64,000 bases of DNA from an uncultured Prevotellaceae bacterium. Its GTDB lineage: Bacteria > Bacteroidota > Bacteroidia > Bacteroidales > Bacteroidaceae. The notes under the pieces were generated by a model. That model had not been told where the DNA came from and ran no database searches. It was given only the letters and a program-made list of their open reading frames with translations. Each line of letters begins with the position of its first letter. Positions within the stretch are counted from its first letter, which is position 1. Where the stretch lies: the NCBI GenBank assembly GCA_900316285.1, contig ONCG01000003.1, positions 1 through 64,000 of the forward strand. Direction: 5' to 3'. This document shows, in pieces, positions 51,687-60,535 of this stretch. Made by a program: the position numbers and the translations under genes.

Positions 51687-54146
51687 ATGAAGAAACTACT
51701 TATTATCGTGCTGACGGCAGCCATGACGCTTTCCGCCTCAGCAGCCAAGAAGCAACAGCCGAGCGCCGGCTATCCCATTTCACCCGTGCCGTTCACACAA
51801 GTGAAGGTGGCCGCGAATTCTTTCTGGGGCGAACGTCTGGAAGCCTCGCGCACCGTCACCATCCCCCTCGCCTTCTCGAAGTGCGAGAGCGAAGGCCGCT
51901 ACAAGAACTTTGAGAATGCAGCTGCACACCTGAAAGACCCGTCGAAGGTGTTCAAGGTGCGTGGCGTGGGCTATTCGTTCGACGACACCGACCCCTACAA
52001 GACCATCGAAGGTGCCAGCTACATCCTGCAGACCTATCCCGACAAGAAGCTGAAGGCCTACGTAGACTCAGTGCTCGACATCATCGCTTCCGCCCAGGAG
52101 CCCGATGGCTACCTCTACACCGCACGCACGCAGAACCCCGACGACCCACATCACTGGGCAGGACGCACGCGCTGGTCGAAGGAGGAAGACCTTTCGCACG
52201 AGCTCTATAACCTCGGTCACATGGTGGAAGCTGCCGTTGCCCACTGGCAGGCAACAGGTTCGACGAAGTTCCTCGACATCGCCCGCCGCTATGCCGACTG
52301 TGTCTGCCGCGAGGTTGGACCGAATCCCGGACAGGCCTGTGTGGTGCCCGGTCATCAGATTGCAGAGATGGCACTGGCCAAACTCTATCTGGCCACCGGC
52401 GAGAAGAAGTACCTCGACGAGGCAAAGTTCCTGCTCGATTATCGTGGAAAGACCACCATCGTGCATGACTACTCGCAGGCTCACAAGCCCGTCATCGAAC
52501 AAGACGAGGCCGTGGGTCACGCCGTTCGTGCAGCTTATATGTATGCCGGCATGGCCGATGTGGCTGCTCTCACTGGCGACCAGGACTACATCCACGCCAT
52601 CGACGCCATCTGGGACAACATCGTCTCGAAGAAGCTCTACATCACTGGCGGCATCGGTGCCACCTCATCGGGTGAGGCCTTCGGACCGAACTACTATCTG
52701 CCCAACATGTCGGCCTATTGCGAGACGTGTGCCGCCATTGGTAATGTCTACGTGAACTACCGTCTGTTCCTGCTCCATGGCGATTCGAAATACTACGACG
52801 TACTGGAGCGTACACTCTACAACGGCCTCATCTCGGGCGTCTCACTCGATGGCGGCGGCTTCTTCTACCCCAACCCACTGGAGTCGATGGGCCAGCACCA
52901 GCGCCAGGCATGGTTTGGCTGTGCCTGCTGCCCGAGCAACATTTGCCGCTTCATTCCCTCGCTGCCCGGCTACGTCTATGCTGTGAAAGACCGCTCAGTC
53001 TACGTGAACCTCTTCCTTGCCAACAGCACTTCGCTCGATGTGGAAGGCAAGCAAGTGAGCCTTTCGCAGAAGACGCAGTATCCGTGGGACGGCGATATCG
53101 CCATTACCGTCGATAAGAACTCGGCAGGAAAGTTCGCCATGAAGATTCGCATTCCCGGCTGGCTGAAAGGCAATGTCGTTCCCAGCAACCTCTACAGCTA
53201 TAGCGACAACCAGCGTCTGAACGCCACCTGCTCCGTCAATGGCGCAGAGGTCGCCGTCACCACCACCGAGGATGGCTATCTGACCATCGACCGCAAGTGG
53301 AAGAAGGGCGACGTGGTACGTCTGCACTTCGATATGAAGCCGCGCACCGTCAGAGCCCTGGAGCGCGTTGAAGCCGATCGTGGCATGGTTGCCATTGAGC
53401 GCGGACCGCTGGTGTATTGCGCCGAGGCTGTCGACAACGACTTCGACATCATGGGCGTACTCGTGAACCAAGAGCCTGCCTTTGAGGTGCTGGCCAACCA
53501 GGACTTCAACTTCACCGCCGACAACGGTGCTCACACCCACCACCTGACAACGCTCACCACCGATGCCCAGACGCTCTCCTTCGACAAGCAGGGACGCCTG
53601 GCTGCCAAGGATGTGAAGCTGAAACTCATCCCCTACTACGCCTGGTGTCATCGCGGACGTGGTAATATGAAGGTGTGGATGGCACAAGACCTGCGTGCCA
53701 CACGTCCTTCAGCACCTCCCACGCTCGCCTCGCTGAGCAAGATTGGTTCATCGATGCGCATCCCGTCGCTCAACAGCATCTGCGACCGACTGGTACCGAA
53801 GGACGGCGACGACCGCTCCATCCCTTACACCCACTGGTGGCCCAAGCAGGGCTCAACGGAGTGGATCAGCTACACCTTCCCTGAGGCTGCAACCGTCCAG
53901 ACCTGCACAGTCTATTGGTATGACGACCAGCCCTGGCAGGGATGCAAGGTTCCCGACAGCTGGAAGATTTATTACAAGGACGAGCAGGGCGAGTGGCAGC
54001 CCGTTCAGAACCCCGACCAGTATCCCGTCATGAAGGGTGCTCCCTGCACGGTGAACTTCGACCCAGTGAAGACCACCGCCGTGAAGCTCGAGGTGAAGAT
54101 TCCTGAAGACAAGTCGGCAGGCGTCTTCGAATGGTCGGTGAAATAA
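51687..54146 (+). CDS. glycoside hydrolase family 127 (beta-L-arabinofuranosidase-type)
   Basis: The start is MKKLLIIVLTAAMTLSASAA at 51687. 819 aa. The (alpha/alpha)6 barrel shows NNFE-like AAAHLKD, QEPDGYLYTARTQ, HELYNLGHMVEAAVAHW and ITGGIGATSSGEAFGPNYYLPN. The catalytic set of the family is present: Glu and Cys in AYCETCAAIG, and the Cys pair in FGCACCPSN, which hold zinc with the nucleophile Cys. After about residue 640 comes an extra beta-rich module (WISYTFPEAATVQTCTVYWYDDQPWQGCKVPDSWKIYY), like an F5/8-type binding domain. It removes beta-linked L-arabinofuranose. Cotranscribed with GH97, so together they suggest trimming of arabinose- and galactose-decorated plant glycan. Confidence 0.92.
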   Translation: MKKLLIIVLTAAMTLSASAAKKQQPSAGYPISPVPFTQVKVAANSFWGERLEASRTVTIPLAFSKCESEGRYKNFENAAAHLKDPSKVFKVRGVGYSFDDTDPYKTIEGASYILQTYPDKKLKAYVDSVLDIIASAQEPDGYLYTARTQNPDDPHHWAGRTRWSKEEDLSHELYNLGHMVEAAVAHWQATGSTKFLDIARRYADCVCREVGPNPGQACVVPGHQIAEMALAKLYLATGEKKYLDEAKFLLDYRGKTTIVHDYSQAHKPVIEQDEAVGHAVRAAYMYAGMADVAALTGDQDYIHAIDAIWDNIVSKKLYITGGIGATSSGEAFGPNYYLPNMSAYCETCAAIGNVYVNYRLFLLHGDSKYYDVLERTLYNGLISGVSLDGGGFFYPNPLESMGQHQRQAWFGCACCPSNICRFIPSLPGYVYAVKDRSVYVNLFLANSTSLDVEGKQVSLSQKTQYPWDGDIAITVDKNSAGKFAMKIRIPGWLKGNVVPSNLYSYSDNQRLNATCSVNGAEVAVTTTEDGYLTIDRKWKKGDVVRLHFDMKPRTVRALERVEADRGMVAIERGPLVYCAEAVDNDFDIMGVLVNQEPAFEVLANQDFNFTADNGAHTHHLTTLTTDAQTLSFDKQGRLAAKDVKLKLIPYYAWCHRGRGNMKVWMAQDLRATRPSAPPTLASLSKIGSSMRIPSLNSICDRLVPKDGDDRSIPYTHWWPKQGSTEWISYTFPEAATVQTCTVYWYDDQPWQGCKVPDSWKIYYKDEQGEWQPVQNPDQYPVMKGAPCTVNFDPVKTTAVKLEVKIPEDKSAGVFEWSVK

Positions 54147-54246
54147 TCGATTGAAACGAAGAAGGCGATAGAGACTATAGATGTTATAGAAGCTATAGAT
54201 GCTATAAAAATTATCGGCTTTCCCCCTATACAAAACAAAAACACAA

Positions 54247-54627
54247 ATGAAAAAAGCATTTCTAACCATCATGCTCTTGGTCGTTGTCGCTCTGTCGGCA
54301 TCGGCCAAGAGCGTTGTCTTTGTGCTCAACGACAGCACGAAGATGTACTATCCGCTCGCAGAGGCGGTCATTAAGTTCAGCAACAAAGGTTTTAAGGTTG
54401 GCAGCGACACATACGAGTTCGCCAGCTTCGACCGTTTCTTCATCAGCAATGAAGATGCTCCGTCGGGCATCTATCAGGCCATCGACGGCGAATGGCAAAA
54501 GCAACCCTCAGCCGTTTACGACATGAACGGTCGCAAGGTGGCTGACGGCGTGGAGCTATCGTCGCTCCCCAAGGGTATCTACATCCTGAAGTATGGCAAC
54601 AAATCCGTGAAATTCATCAAGAAATAA
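54247..54627 (+). CDS. small secreted protein ending in sorting-type tail
   Basis: 126 aa. Signal peptide MKKAFLTIMLLVVVALSASA, then about 55 residues (FVLNDSTKMYYPLAEAVIKFSNKGFKV) resembling the short module found at the start of other secreted proteins here, then VYDMNGRKVADGVELSSLPKGIYILKYGNKSVKFIKK, the shared C-terminal tail. So it is almost only a signal peptide, a mini-domain and a tail. It lies 6 bases before the DUF6055 gene. It may be a small carrier or surface protein; function is unknown. Confidence 0.75.
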   Translation: MKKAFLTIMLLVVVALSASAKSVVFVLNDSTKMYYPLAEAVIKFSNKGFKVGSDTYEFASFDRFFISNEDAPSGIYQAIDGEWQKQPSAVYDMNGRKVADGVELSSLPKGIYILKYGNKSVKFIKK

Positions 54628-54633
54628 CATGCT

Positions 54634-56616
54634 ATGAAGAAACTCTATATCGTTAGCCTTCTTTTTGCCATGATATGCACCAGCGCCTCGGCGCAAGACT
54701 CTCTGTGGGCAAAGGTAAAGAGCGACACACGATTCTACACCAATCAGATGATCGACATCACGGGTGTTGACTCCATCGACTTCAGCGGTCCACGCATCCG
54801 CTTTAACAAAGACGGCAAGAAGAGCACACAGACCTATACCAACTTCGAATACTTCAGCTTTCACAACCCCGGCCGTTCGCTCTACTGCCCCGGTGAACTG
54901 AAGAATAACGACTGGGATTCCGAGCAGAGCGAGTGGTGCTTCCAGCGCAGCATGGAGAGCGAACACTTCATCGTGTTCTGGCATGCCGGCTTCGGACTCG
55001 ACCCCACCAAGGCAACGGGCGGCTATGCCTTCAACCCGAAGAAGATGCTCGACGCTGCCGAAAAAATCTATAAGGTGAACACCGAGGTGCTGGGCTTCTC
55101 GCGCCCGGGCAGCAGTTTTACACTCGACCACTACAAGCACCTGCTTTTCGTTCGCTATCAGAAGGATTGGCTCGCCACGGGTTCCGGCTACGATGACAAG
55201 GTGGGTGCCTTCTGGTGCAGCCCCGATGCCGTGAACGATGTCACCACTCTCGGCCACGAACTCGGCCACACCTTCCAATACATCGTGCGTTGCGACCTCG
55301 GTGCAGGTCACGGCTGGCGTCAAGGCCTCGGCCCCAATGGCGAAGGCGGCAACATGTATTGGGAGTCGTGTGCACAGTGGCAGTCGTCGCGCGTCTATCC
55401 GCAGATGCTCTTCAGTGGATGGGGTGCGGGCTTTCCCAGCAGCAGCCACAAGAACCTGTTGCATGAAGAGCCGCGCTATGCCAACTACTTCCATCAATAC
55501 TACTGGTGCCAACTCTTTGGCGAAGACTTCATCGGCCGCCTGTGGATGGCTGCTGTGGGCAAGGAAGACCCAGTGGAAGTGTATCAGCGCCTGACGGGTC
55601 GCACGCAGTCGGAGTTCTGCGATGACATGTTTGAATATGCACGCCGCACACCCACCTGGGACATCGACGGCATCCGGCAATATGCCAACAACTCGCAGGA
55701 CATGTTCTCCACCAACATCCACGATACCGACGACGGATGGATTGAGCCCGATGCCAGCAACTGTCCGGAGAACTATGGTTTCAACGTGATGCGCATGAAG
55801 CTGCCGCAGGAAGCCGGTGCAACGGTGAAGGCGCAGTTCCGTGGCGAAGCAGGCAAAGCGGGATTCCGTTCGCTTAATGCCGAGCTGGCCGGCTGGCGCT
55901 ATGGTTTCGTGGCACTCACGAAGAACAAGAAGCGCGTCTATAGCGAGATTGGCCGCGACAGCGAAGGCTCATTGGAGTTCCAAGTGCCCGCCGATGCCAC
56001 CAACCTTTGGTTCGTTACACTTGGCGCTCCCACGAAACACTTCCACCATGCATGGGACGACAACGATGCCAACGACGAGCAATGGCCCTATGCCGTGCGC
56101 TTCGAGGGCACCGATATGCAGGGACATATCACCTACGACCCAACGGCTGAGCCTCGCGACACGACCATCGTCGTCGAGCGATATGAGACATACGATGCCA
56201 ACACCGAGTACGGCGTGAGCTTCGAACTCGACATGAGTCCCGTCTGTCAGGCATTGGTCTGCAGTCCGGAAGCATTGAAGGTGTCTCCTTCCACGCAAGA
56301 CAGCATCCGCGTCTATACCGTTGACGCAGACGGCGAACTCACCGACCGCTATGCCAACAACTACTCCATCTACTTCCTCTACGACAAGGATGGTCGCGTC
56401 ATCAATAGCGAGAACGACGACAGTCCTGTTGACAATGCCCGCTTCTACACCATCTATACTTCCTACAGCAACCGCTTCCTGCTCTATATCGGTGAGACCA
56501 ACGGACACCAACTCAAGCGCGGCGACACCCATACCTTCCAGATTGCCTTTGTCCGCACACTGAGTGATGAACGGAAAGTAACGGCTCGCGTGCAGGTGGA
56601 AGTCACGATGAACTGA
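54634..56616 (+). CDS. DUF6055-DUF4859 secreted protein, putative zinc peptidase
   Basis: 660 aa. Signal MKKLYIVSLLFAMICTSASAQ, a short N-terminal module (TGVDSIDFSGPRIRFNKDG), then DUF6055 with WCFQRSMESEHFIVFWHAGFG, GYDDKVGAFWCSPDAVND and TTLGHELGHTFQYIV (HExxH at about 207) and WWxx-like SCAQWQSSRVYPQ after it. Residues about 520-660 are a DUF4859-like module (RFLLYIGETNGHQLKRGDTHTFQIAFV). It lacks the GIYIVNG tail, unlike its paralogue at 45296. It is the last gene of the GH97-GH127 operon, so peptidase-like and sugar-cleaving activities are expressed together, as would suit a glycoprotein substrate (inference). Confidence 0.78.
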   Translation: MKKLYIVSLLFAMICTSASAQDSLWAKVKSDTRFYTNQMIDITGVDSIDFSGPRIRFNKDGKKSTQTYTNFEYFSFHNPGRSLYCPGELKNNDWDSEQSEWCFQRSMESEHFIVFWHAGFGLDPTKATGGYAFNPKKMLDAAEKIYKVNTEVLGFSRPGSSFTLDHYKHLLFVRYQKDWLATGSGYDDKVGAFWCSPDAVNDVTTLGHELGHTFQYIVRCDLGAGHGWRQGLGPNGEGGNMYWESCAQWQSSRVYPQMLFSGWGAGFPSSSHKNLLHEEPRYANYFHQYYWCQLFGEDFIGRLWMAAVGKEDPVEVYQRLTGRTQSEFCDDMFEYARRTPTWDIDGIRQYANNSQDMFSTNIHDTDDGWIEPDASNCPENYGFNVMRMKLPQEAGATVKAQFRGEAGKAGFRSLNAELAGWRYGFVALTKNKKRVYSEIGRDSEGSLEFQVPADATNLWFVTLGAPTKHFHHAWDDNDANDEQWPYAVRFEGTDMQGHITYDPTAEPRDTTIVVERYETYDANTEYGVSFELDMSPVCQALVCSPEALKVSPSTQDSIRVYTVDADGELTDRYANNYSIYFLYDKDGRVINSENDDSPVDNARFYTIYTSYSNRFLLYIGETNGHQLKRGDTHTFQIAFVRTLSDERKVTARVQVEVTMN

Positions 56617-56641
56617 CGCACAAGTATTCTTTATAGAGATT

Positions 56642-56708
56642 ATAAAAGCAGAGAATTTGAGAGATATCGTCCCAGTCGACGAGCAACTCTCAAATTCTCT
56701 GCTTTTAT
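56642..56708. terminator. perfect 22-bp hairpin between convergent genes
   Basis: Arms 56642-56663 and 56687-56708 are perfectly complementary (ATAAAAGCAGAGAATTTG...), with a 23-nt loop. It ends with TTTTAT on either strand, so it can terminate both the plus operon and the GH10 gene. Confidence 0.85.
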
Positions 56709-56734
56709 GGATAATAACGAGGTGAGGTTTATGG

Positions 56735-59368
56735 TCAGCGAACCATCACCTTTCTGCCGTTCACGATGTAGATGCCCTTTGGCAACTCACCGTTCTTCAG
56801 TTTCTCCTGGCCGTTTGCCACGCGCTGTCCGGCAAGGTTGTAGACGGCCGTACGAACGCCTGTCGGCTGGTCACTCTGCACTTGTTCGATGCCATCGCTT
56901 TCGATGCACTTCAGCTCAATCTTGTCGATGTTGCACTGAGCGGCAGCGATGGTGATGCGAAGGATATGCTCACCGGCATCGAGGTGGCGGCTGATGCCCG
57001 TCGTCACAGTCCGGTAGGTATCCCAGTTGTTGTCGCCAGTCTTCGGAACCGTCACGCGGCAGAGGGTCGCGATGCTGCCGTTTTCAACCAGTTGGAGGTT
57101 AAAGGCCGAGCCCGAGACACCTGAAGACACCGTCGACACACATGAATACTTACCACCCTCGGTGATGTTCACCGTGTATTCAAGCCACTCGTTAGCAGCC
57201 GTGTAGCCGATGGCCGTGCCGCCATTGCCCTTCACGAAGTCGACACCCTCGCCGTCGGAACGATAGTTCACGTCGCCTTCGCGGTTGCTATCGGAATCGT
57301 GGAAAGTCAGACCTTCACCACCCATGTCGAAGTTTTCGGCCTGGATAATGCCGGGAATGGTAATGGGCTTGCCACTGTTGTAAGGCGTGCGCTTGCCGTT
57401 CACCTTCAGCGTCTTCCTAGCCGAGGTGTTCTCCTTGCCCTCTGCATTGGTGGCGATAGCGGTGATGTAATAAGTGCCCTTGCTGCTGGGAGCGAACTCA
57501 AGAGAATAAGGAGCCTCGGTCAGCGTGCCGATTAAGAGGTCGTTGGCAAACACCTTGACATTGTCGATGGTGCTTCCAGAACTGTTGGCAGTCACCTTGA
57601 TAAGGGTCGTATCGCCAACAGCAATCGTAGTCGGCGACATCGAACTGACGCTCACCAAGATATTCTTGTCCTGCTCGTAACGCTTGAAGGTGAGGTTCTT
57701 GATATAGAAACCACCCTTGTCGATGTTCAGGCAGAGAATGTGTCGACCGGCTGTGAGGGGCTTCGTCATCACGCAATGCATGGTCTGGAATTTGTTGCTG
57801 CCGCCCGTCTTGGGAACTTCCACGATGTCGGCATAGAAGGTCACATGGTCAAGGCCATACTCCGTCAGGTGGAAAGCGCCACCAGTGATGTTCGAGGCCA
57901 CTTCTGCATCGAACGAATAGATGCCATCCTCCTTCACGTCGACCGTGTATTCCATCCAGCCACCAGTCTGCGTGGCTGCCGAGGTACTACGCGAAGCCTT
58001 GTTGTAGGAAACGCCCTGAGCACCCTTGTCGTACTCGTTTGTCAAGATGGTGCCAGGCAATTCGGGCACGGTTTCATTGTAGGGAGCACGCTTCGTAGTA
58101 GAGCTGAGCACGTTGAAGCGCGAATAGCGCTCGTAGGTGGAGCCGTCGGTGGTTGTGACCACAGCCTTCAGCGTACTCCAACCCGTAGAGGAACTCGTGG
58201 GAACTGCGTATTCCGTGTAGTAGGGAGCCTCGGTCATCGTGGCAATGAGCTTTGTTCCCAGATAGAGGTCTACCTTCTCGATGGTCTTCGTTGCCATTTT
58301 GGCGCGAACCATAATCGGCAGCACGTCACCCTTGGCAACCTTTAAGTCGCGGGGTTTCACATAGATGGAGGCCTCCTTCTTCATGCCGGGGAAAGGACTC
58401 TTGGCAGTCTTGGCGGCTTCAGTTTCCATATATGTACGCAGCCAAGTCATTGCGGGGCGGTCCTTACCGTTCTTGATAAGACCGGAATTGTCGACCCAAG
58501 TGGCACCATGAATGTATCCCCAGAGGGTGACACCGGCACAATAGTCGGCCTCCCACATCATCGGGAAGATGTCCTCAAACTGCTTTTTCTGCTTCGCATC
58601 ATCGGCTTGGTCGATGTCCAGCTCAGTGATGTACATAGGCATCTTCAGGCCGGTCTGAAGCGTGTTCATCGAGTTCTTCAAGTTGGTGGCGGTGATATCT
58701 GTGACGTCGTGCGACTGACAACCATAGGCATCGATGGGAGTTCCGGAATCGCGAAGGGTTCTGACGAGATCCAGGTAGTTATTCGTGTCCCACTGGAATG
58801 TGTTGTAGTCGTTGTAAATCAGGATGGCATCCGGCCAACGCTCATAAGCCATCTCGAAGGCCTTGATGAGCCAGTCATAGCCCGTCTTGCCCTCGCCGCC
58901 AAGCGATTCCTTAATCATTGGATTGCCCTGCTGATGCATTCCAACGGCTTCGTTCACCACATCGATCATCGGAAGCGTGGCATATTTCTTCTTCACGGCA
59001 TCATACCACTTCACGATGGATGCATAGCGGTCCTTAATGGACAGGTCGGGGAGCCAACCAGGATACTGGGCACCCCAAACCAGCGCATGGAACTTGTAAG
59101 TGAAGTCGTGCTGCTTGGCATAGTTGAAAGCCTTGTCGCAGCCCCAGTTGTAGCTACCACGGGTTCCTTCCACCGATCCCCACTTCGACTCATTCTCGCA
59201 GGTAATCTGGTTCCAAAGCTTGTAATACGGGGCTACACCGCCGCCAGCATCAACGTTATACCTTGTTGTGATGTTGCCAAGGAACTTGTCGGGGTTCGAC
59301 GACAACTGTGCCTGAGCCAACATGGGCACCAGTGCAGCCAGCAAAACTGTAATGATTTGTCTCTTCAT
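56735..59368 (-). CDS. GH10 endo-xylanase with Ig-like and CBM6-like modules
   Basis: 877 aa. Signal MKRQIITVLLAALVPMLAQA. The GH10 barrel spans about 25-320: WNQITCENESKWGSVE, FHALVWGAQYPGWL, DVVNEAV with acid/base Glu140, ITELDID with nucleophile Glu249, VTLWGYIHGATW. Then come Ig-like segments (VKPRDLKVAKGDVLPIMVRA, VEKVDLY), a first CBM6-like unit (ILTNEYDKGAQGVSYNKA), another Ig-like stretch, and a second CBM6 unit (IQAENFDMGGEGLTFHDSDSNREGDVNYR). The shared tail LPKGIYIVNGRKVMVR ends it. It cleaves xylan backbone, probably at the cell surface. It has a textbook promoter; no xylan susCD genes are nearby. Confidence 0.93.
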   Translation of the reverse strand: MKRQIITVLLAALVPMLAQAQLSSNPDKFLGNITTRYNVDAGGGVAPYYKLWNQITCENESKWGSVEGTRGSYNWGCDKAFNYAKQHDFTYKFHALVWGAQYPGWLPDLSIKDRYASIVKWYDAVKKKYATLPMIDVVNEAVGMHQQGNPMIKESLGGEGKTGYDWLIKAFEMAYERWPDAILIYNDYNTFQWDTNNYLDLVRTLRDSGTPIDAYGCQSHDVTDITATNLKNSMNTLQTGLKMPMYITELDIDQADDAKQKKQFEDIFPMMWEADYCAGVTLWGYIHGATWVDNSGLIKNGKDRPAMTWLRTYMETEAAKTAKSPFPGMKKEASIYVKPRDLKVAKGDVLPIMVRAKMATKTIEKVDLYLGTKLIATMTEAPYYTEYAVPTSSSTGWSTLKAVVTTTDGSTYERYSRFNVLSSTTKRAPYNETVPELPGTILTNEYDKGAQGVSYNKASRSTSAATQTGGWMEYTVDVKEDGIYSFDAEVASNITGGAFHLTEYGLDHVTFYADIVEVPKTGGSNKFQTMHCVMTKPLTAGRHILCLNIDKGGFYIKNLTFKRYEQDKNILVSVSSMSPTTIAVGDTTLIKVTANSSGSTIDNVKVFANDLLIGTLTEAPYSLEFAPSSKGTYYITAIATNAEGKENTSARKTLKVNGKRTPYNSGKPITIPGIIQAENFDMGGEGLTFHDSDSNREGDVNYRSDGEGVDFVKGNGGTAIGYTAANEWLEYTVNITEGGKYSCVSTVSSGVSGSAFNLQLVENGSIATLCRVTVPKTGDNNWDTYRTVTTGISRHLDAGEHILRITIAAAQCNIDKIELKCIESDGIEQVQSDQPTGVRTAVYNLAGQRVANGQEKLKNGELPKGIYIVNGRKVMVR

Positions 59369-59487
59369 GTTCTTTTGTTATTGTTTTGTTTTTGATTTCG
59401 CTCCGTTGGGCAGACTATCCATTTGACTGGGCAGACGATTTACTTGATTGAGCCGCCCCTTCTTTCGCCCGCCCGTAAAGAAGTGGT

Positions 59488-59520
59488 GCAAAGATACGAG
59501 GAATTGAGCGAATAAACAAA
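59488..59520 (-). promoter_or_regulatory. promoter of the GH10 gene
   Basis: Minus-strand TTTG (59517-59520) and TATCTTTGC (59488-59496), exactly 20 nt apart, 120 bases before the ATG. The minisatellite array begins about 70 bases upstream of the -33. Confidence 0.85.
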
Positions 59521-59588
59521 TCGAAATGTGTTCTTTTTCCACTTTTAAACATATTGCAAAGTAATTGATACAAACGTAAAATTGCTGA

Positions 59589-60018
59589 ATAGTGCTTTTA
59601 AGGTCGGAAAGCAGCCGTTTGGGGCATTCAGGGCAATGCTTTTGATTATCTGGAACAATGCTTTGATGTTACGGAAGCAATGCTTTTATTTATCAGGAAC
59701 AATGCTTTGATGCAACGGGAGCAATGCTTTGATTTATCAGAAACAATGCTTTGATTTATCGGGAGAATGCATATCGTTCAGTAAATTAACTTAATTTGTG
59801 CGGTAAATTAACTTAATTTGATAAGTAAAATAACTTAATTTACTGAGTAAAATAACTTAATTTACTGAATAAATTAACTTAATTTGCTGAACAAAATCAG
59901 TTAATTTGTAAAACTAGGGCAATAGAATGGAGGAACGGGAGCATTGCTAACGAGGAACGGGAGCATTGCTATTGACAAATGAAAGCACTGCTTTTGAGGA
60001 ATTGATGGATAGACTCTG
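59589..60018. repeat. 22-bp minisatellites, three unit types in a row
   Basis: Block C (59589-59764) has about eight units of the ACAATGCTTTGATTTATCGG type. Block D (59781-59912) has six units of the GTAAATTAACTTAATTTG type. Block E (59931-60018) has about four units of the AGGAACGGGAGCATTGCT type. The period is exactly 22 bp in each although the unit sequences are different. No coding frame. It fills most of the gap 59369-60535 together with the two elements that follow. Confidence 0.9.
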
Positions 60019-60028
60019 CCAGTTGTGC

Positions 60029-60205
60029 GGGTGTGTCAAAATGAAATAATGGATGAAAAGACGCTGCCAGTAGTCCCCTCCTCCTGGGAGGAGGGGTTAG
60101 GGGTGGTAGAGAAGAATAATGACTTATTTGTCTCTACCACCCCTGACCCCTCCTTCCAGAAGGAGGGGACTACAAATTGACTCCTTGCTCTATTTTGACA
60201 CACCC
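60029..60205. mobile_element. MITE-like element, copy 3 (most complete)
   Basis: Ends GGGTGTGTCAAAAT (60029-60042) and ATTTTGACACACCC (60192-60205) are perfect 14-bp inverted repeats. Two internal hairpins (CCCCTCC...GGAGGGG) with facing GGGGTGGTAGAGA tails fill the rest. 177 bp, no coding capacity, no clear target duplication. Confidence 0.8.
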
Positions 60206-60403
60206 TCTTAGGGGTGGTAGAGAAGAATAATGATATAACCTATTTAATAACCAAATAATTATAATAGGTCGAACCTTATTTATCGCTTCCCCCGTCGCTG
60301 TGCTCCCCTCATCGCTCCCTCCTCGCGCTTCGCCACCCCTGACCCCTCCTTCCCGAAGGAGGGGACTACAAATTGACTCCTTGCTCATTTTGACACACTC
60401 CCC
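60206..60403. mobile_element. MITE-like element, copy 4 (left end missing)
   Basis: It starts directly after copy 3 with TTAGGGGTGGTAGAGAAG and ends with the hairpin arm and TTTTGACACACTCCC. The left hairpin arm and terminal repeat are absent, as if copy 3 and copy 4 recombined or one inserted beside the other. Its middle matches copy 2 (44700). Confidence 0.7.
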
Positions 60404-60458
60404 TATCAATCGCAGACGCTTTCAGCGTCTTGTGTCATTGCGCCATCATTATATATAA

Positions 60459-60497
60459 AATAGGTGGTGACACCGCTTGCCGATGTCACCACCTATT
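60459..60497 (-). terminator. terminator of the M60 peptidase gene
   Basis: AATAGGTGGTGACA (left arm, ending 60472) pairs with TGTCACCACCTATT (60484-60497) over 14 bp; on the minus strand TTTATATATAAT follows. About 40 bases beyond the stop. Confidence 0.85.
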
Positions 60498-60535
60498 CTT
60501 ATGATCAACCCTGTTCTTCAGGGTTTCGTTGCCTT

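Noticed and set aside
44919-60018. CRISPR arrays
   Set aside because: Repeats are directly abutting 22-bp units without spacers, vary within a block, and no cas genes are present.
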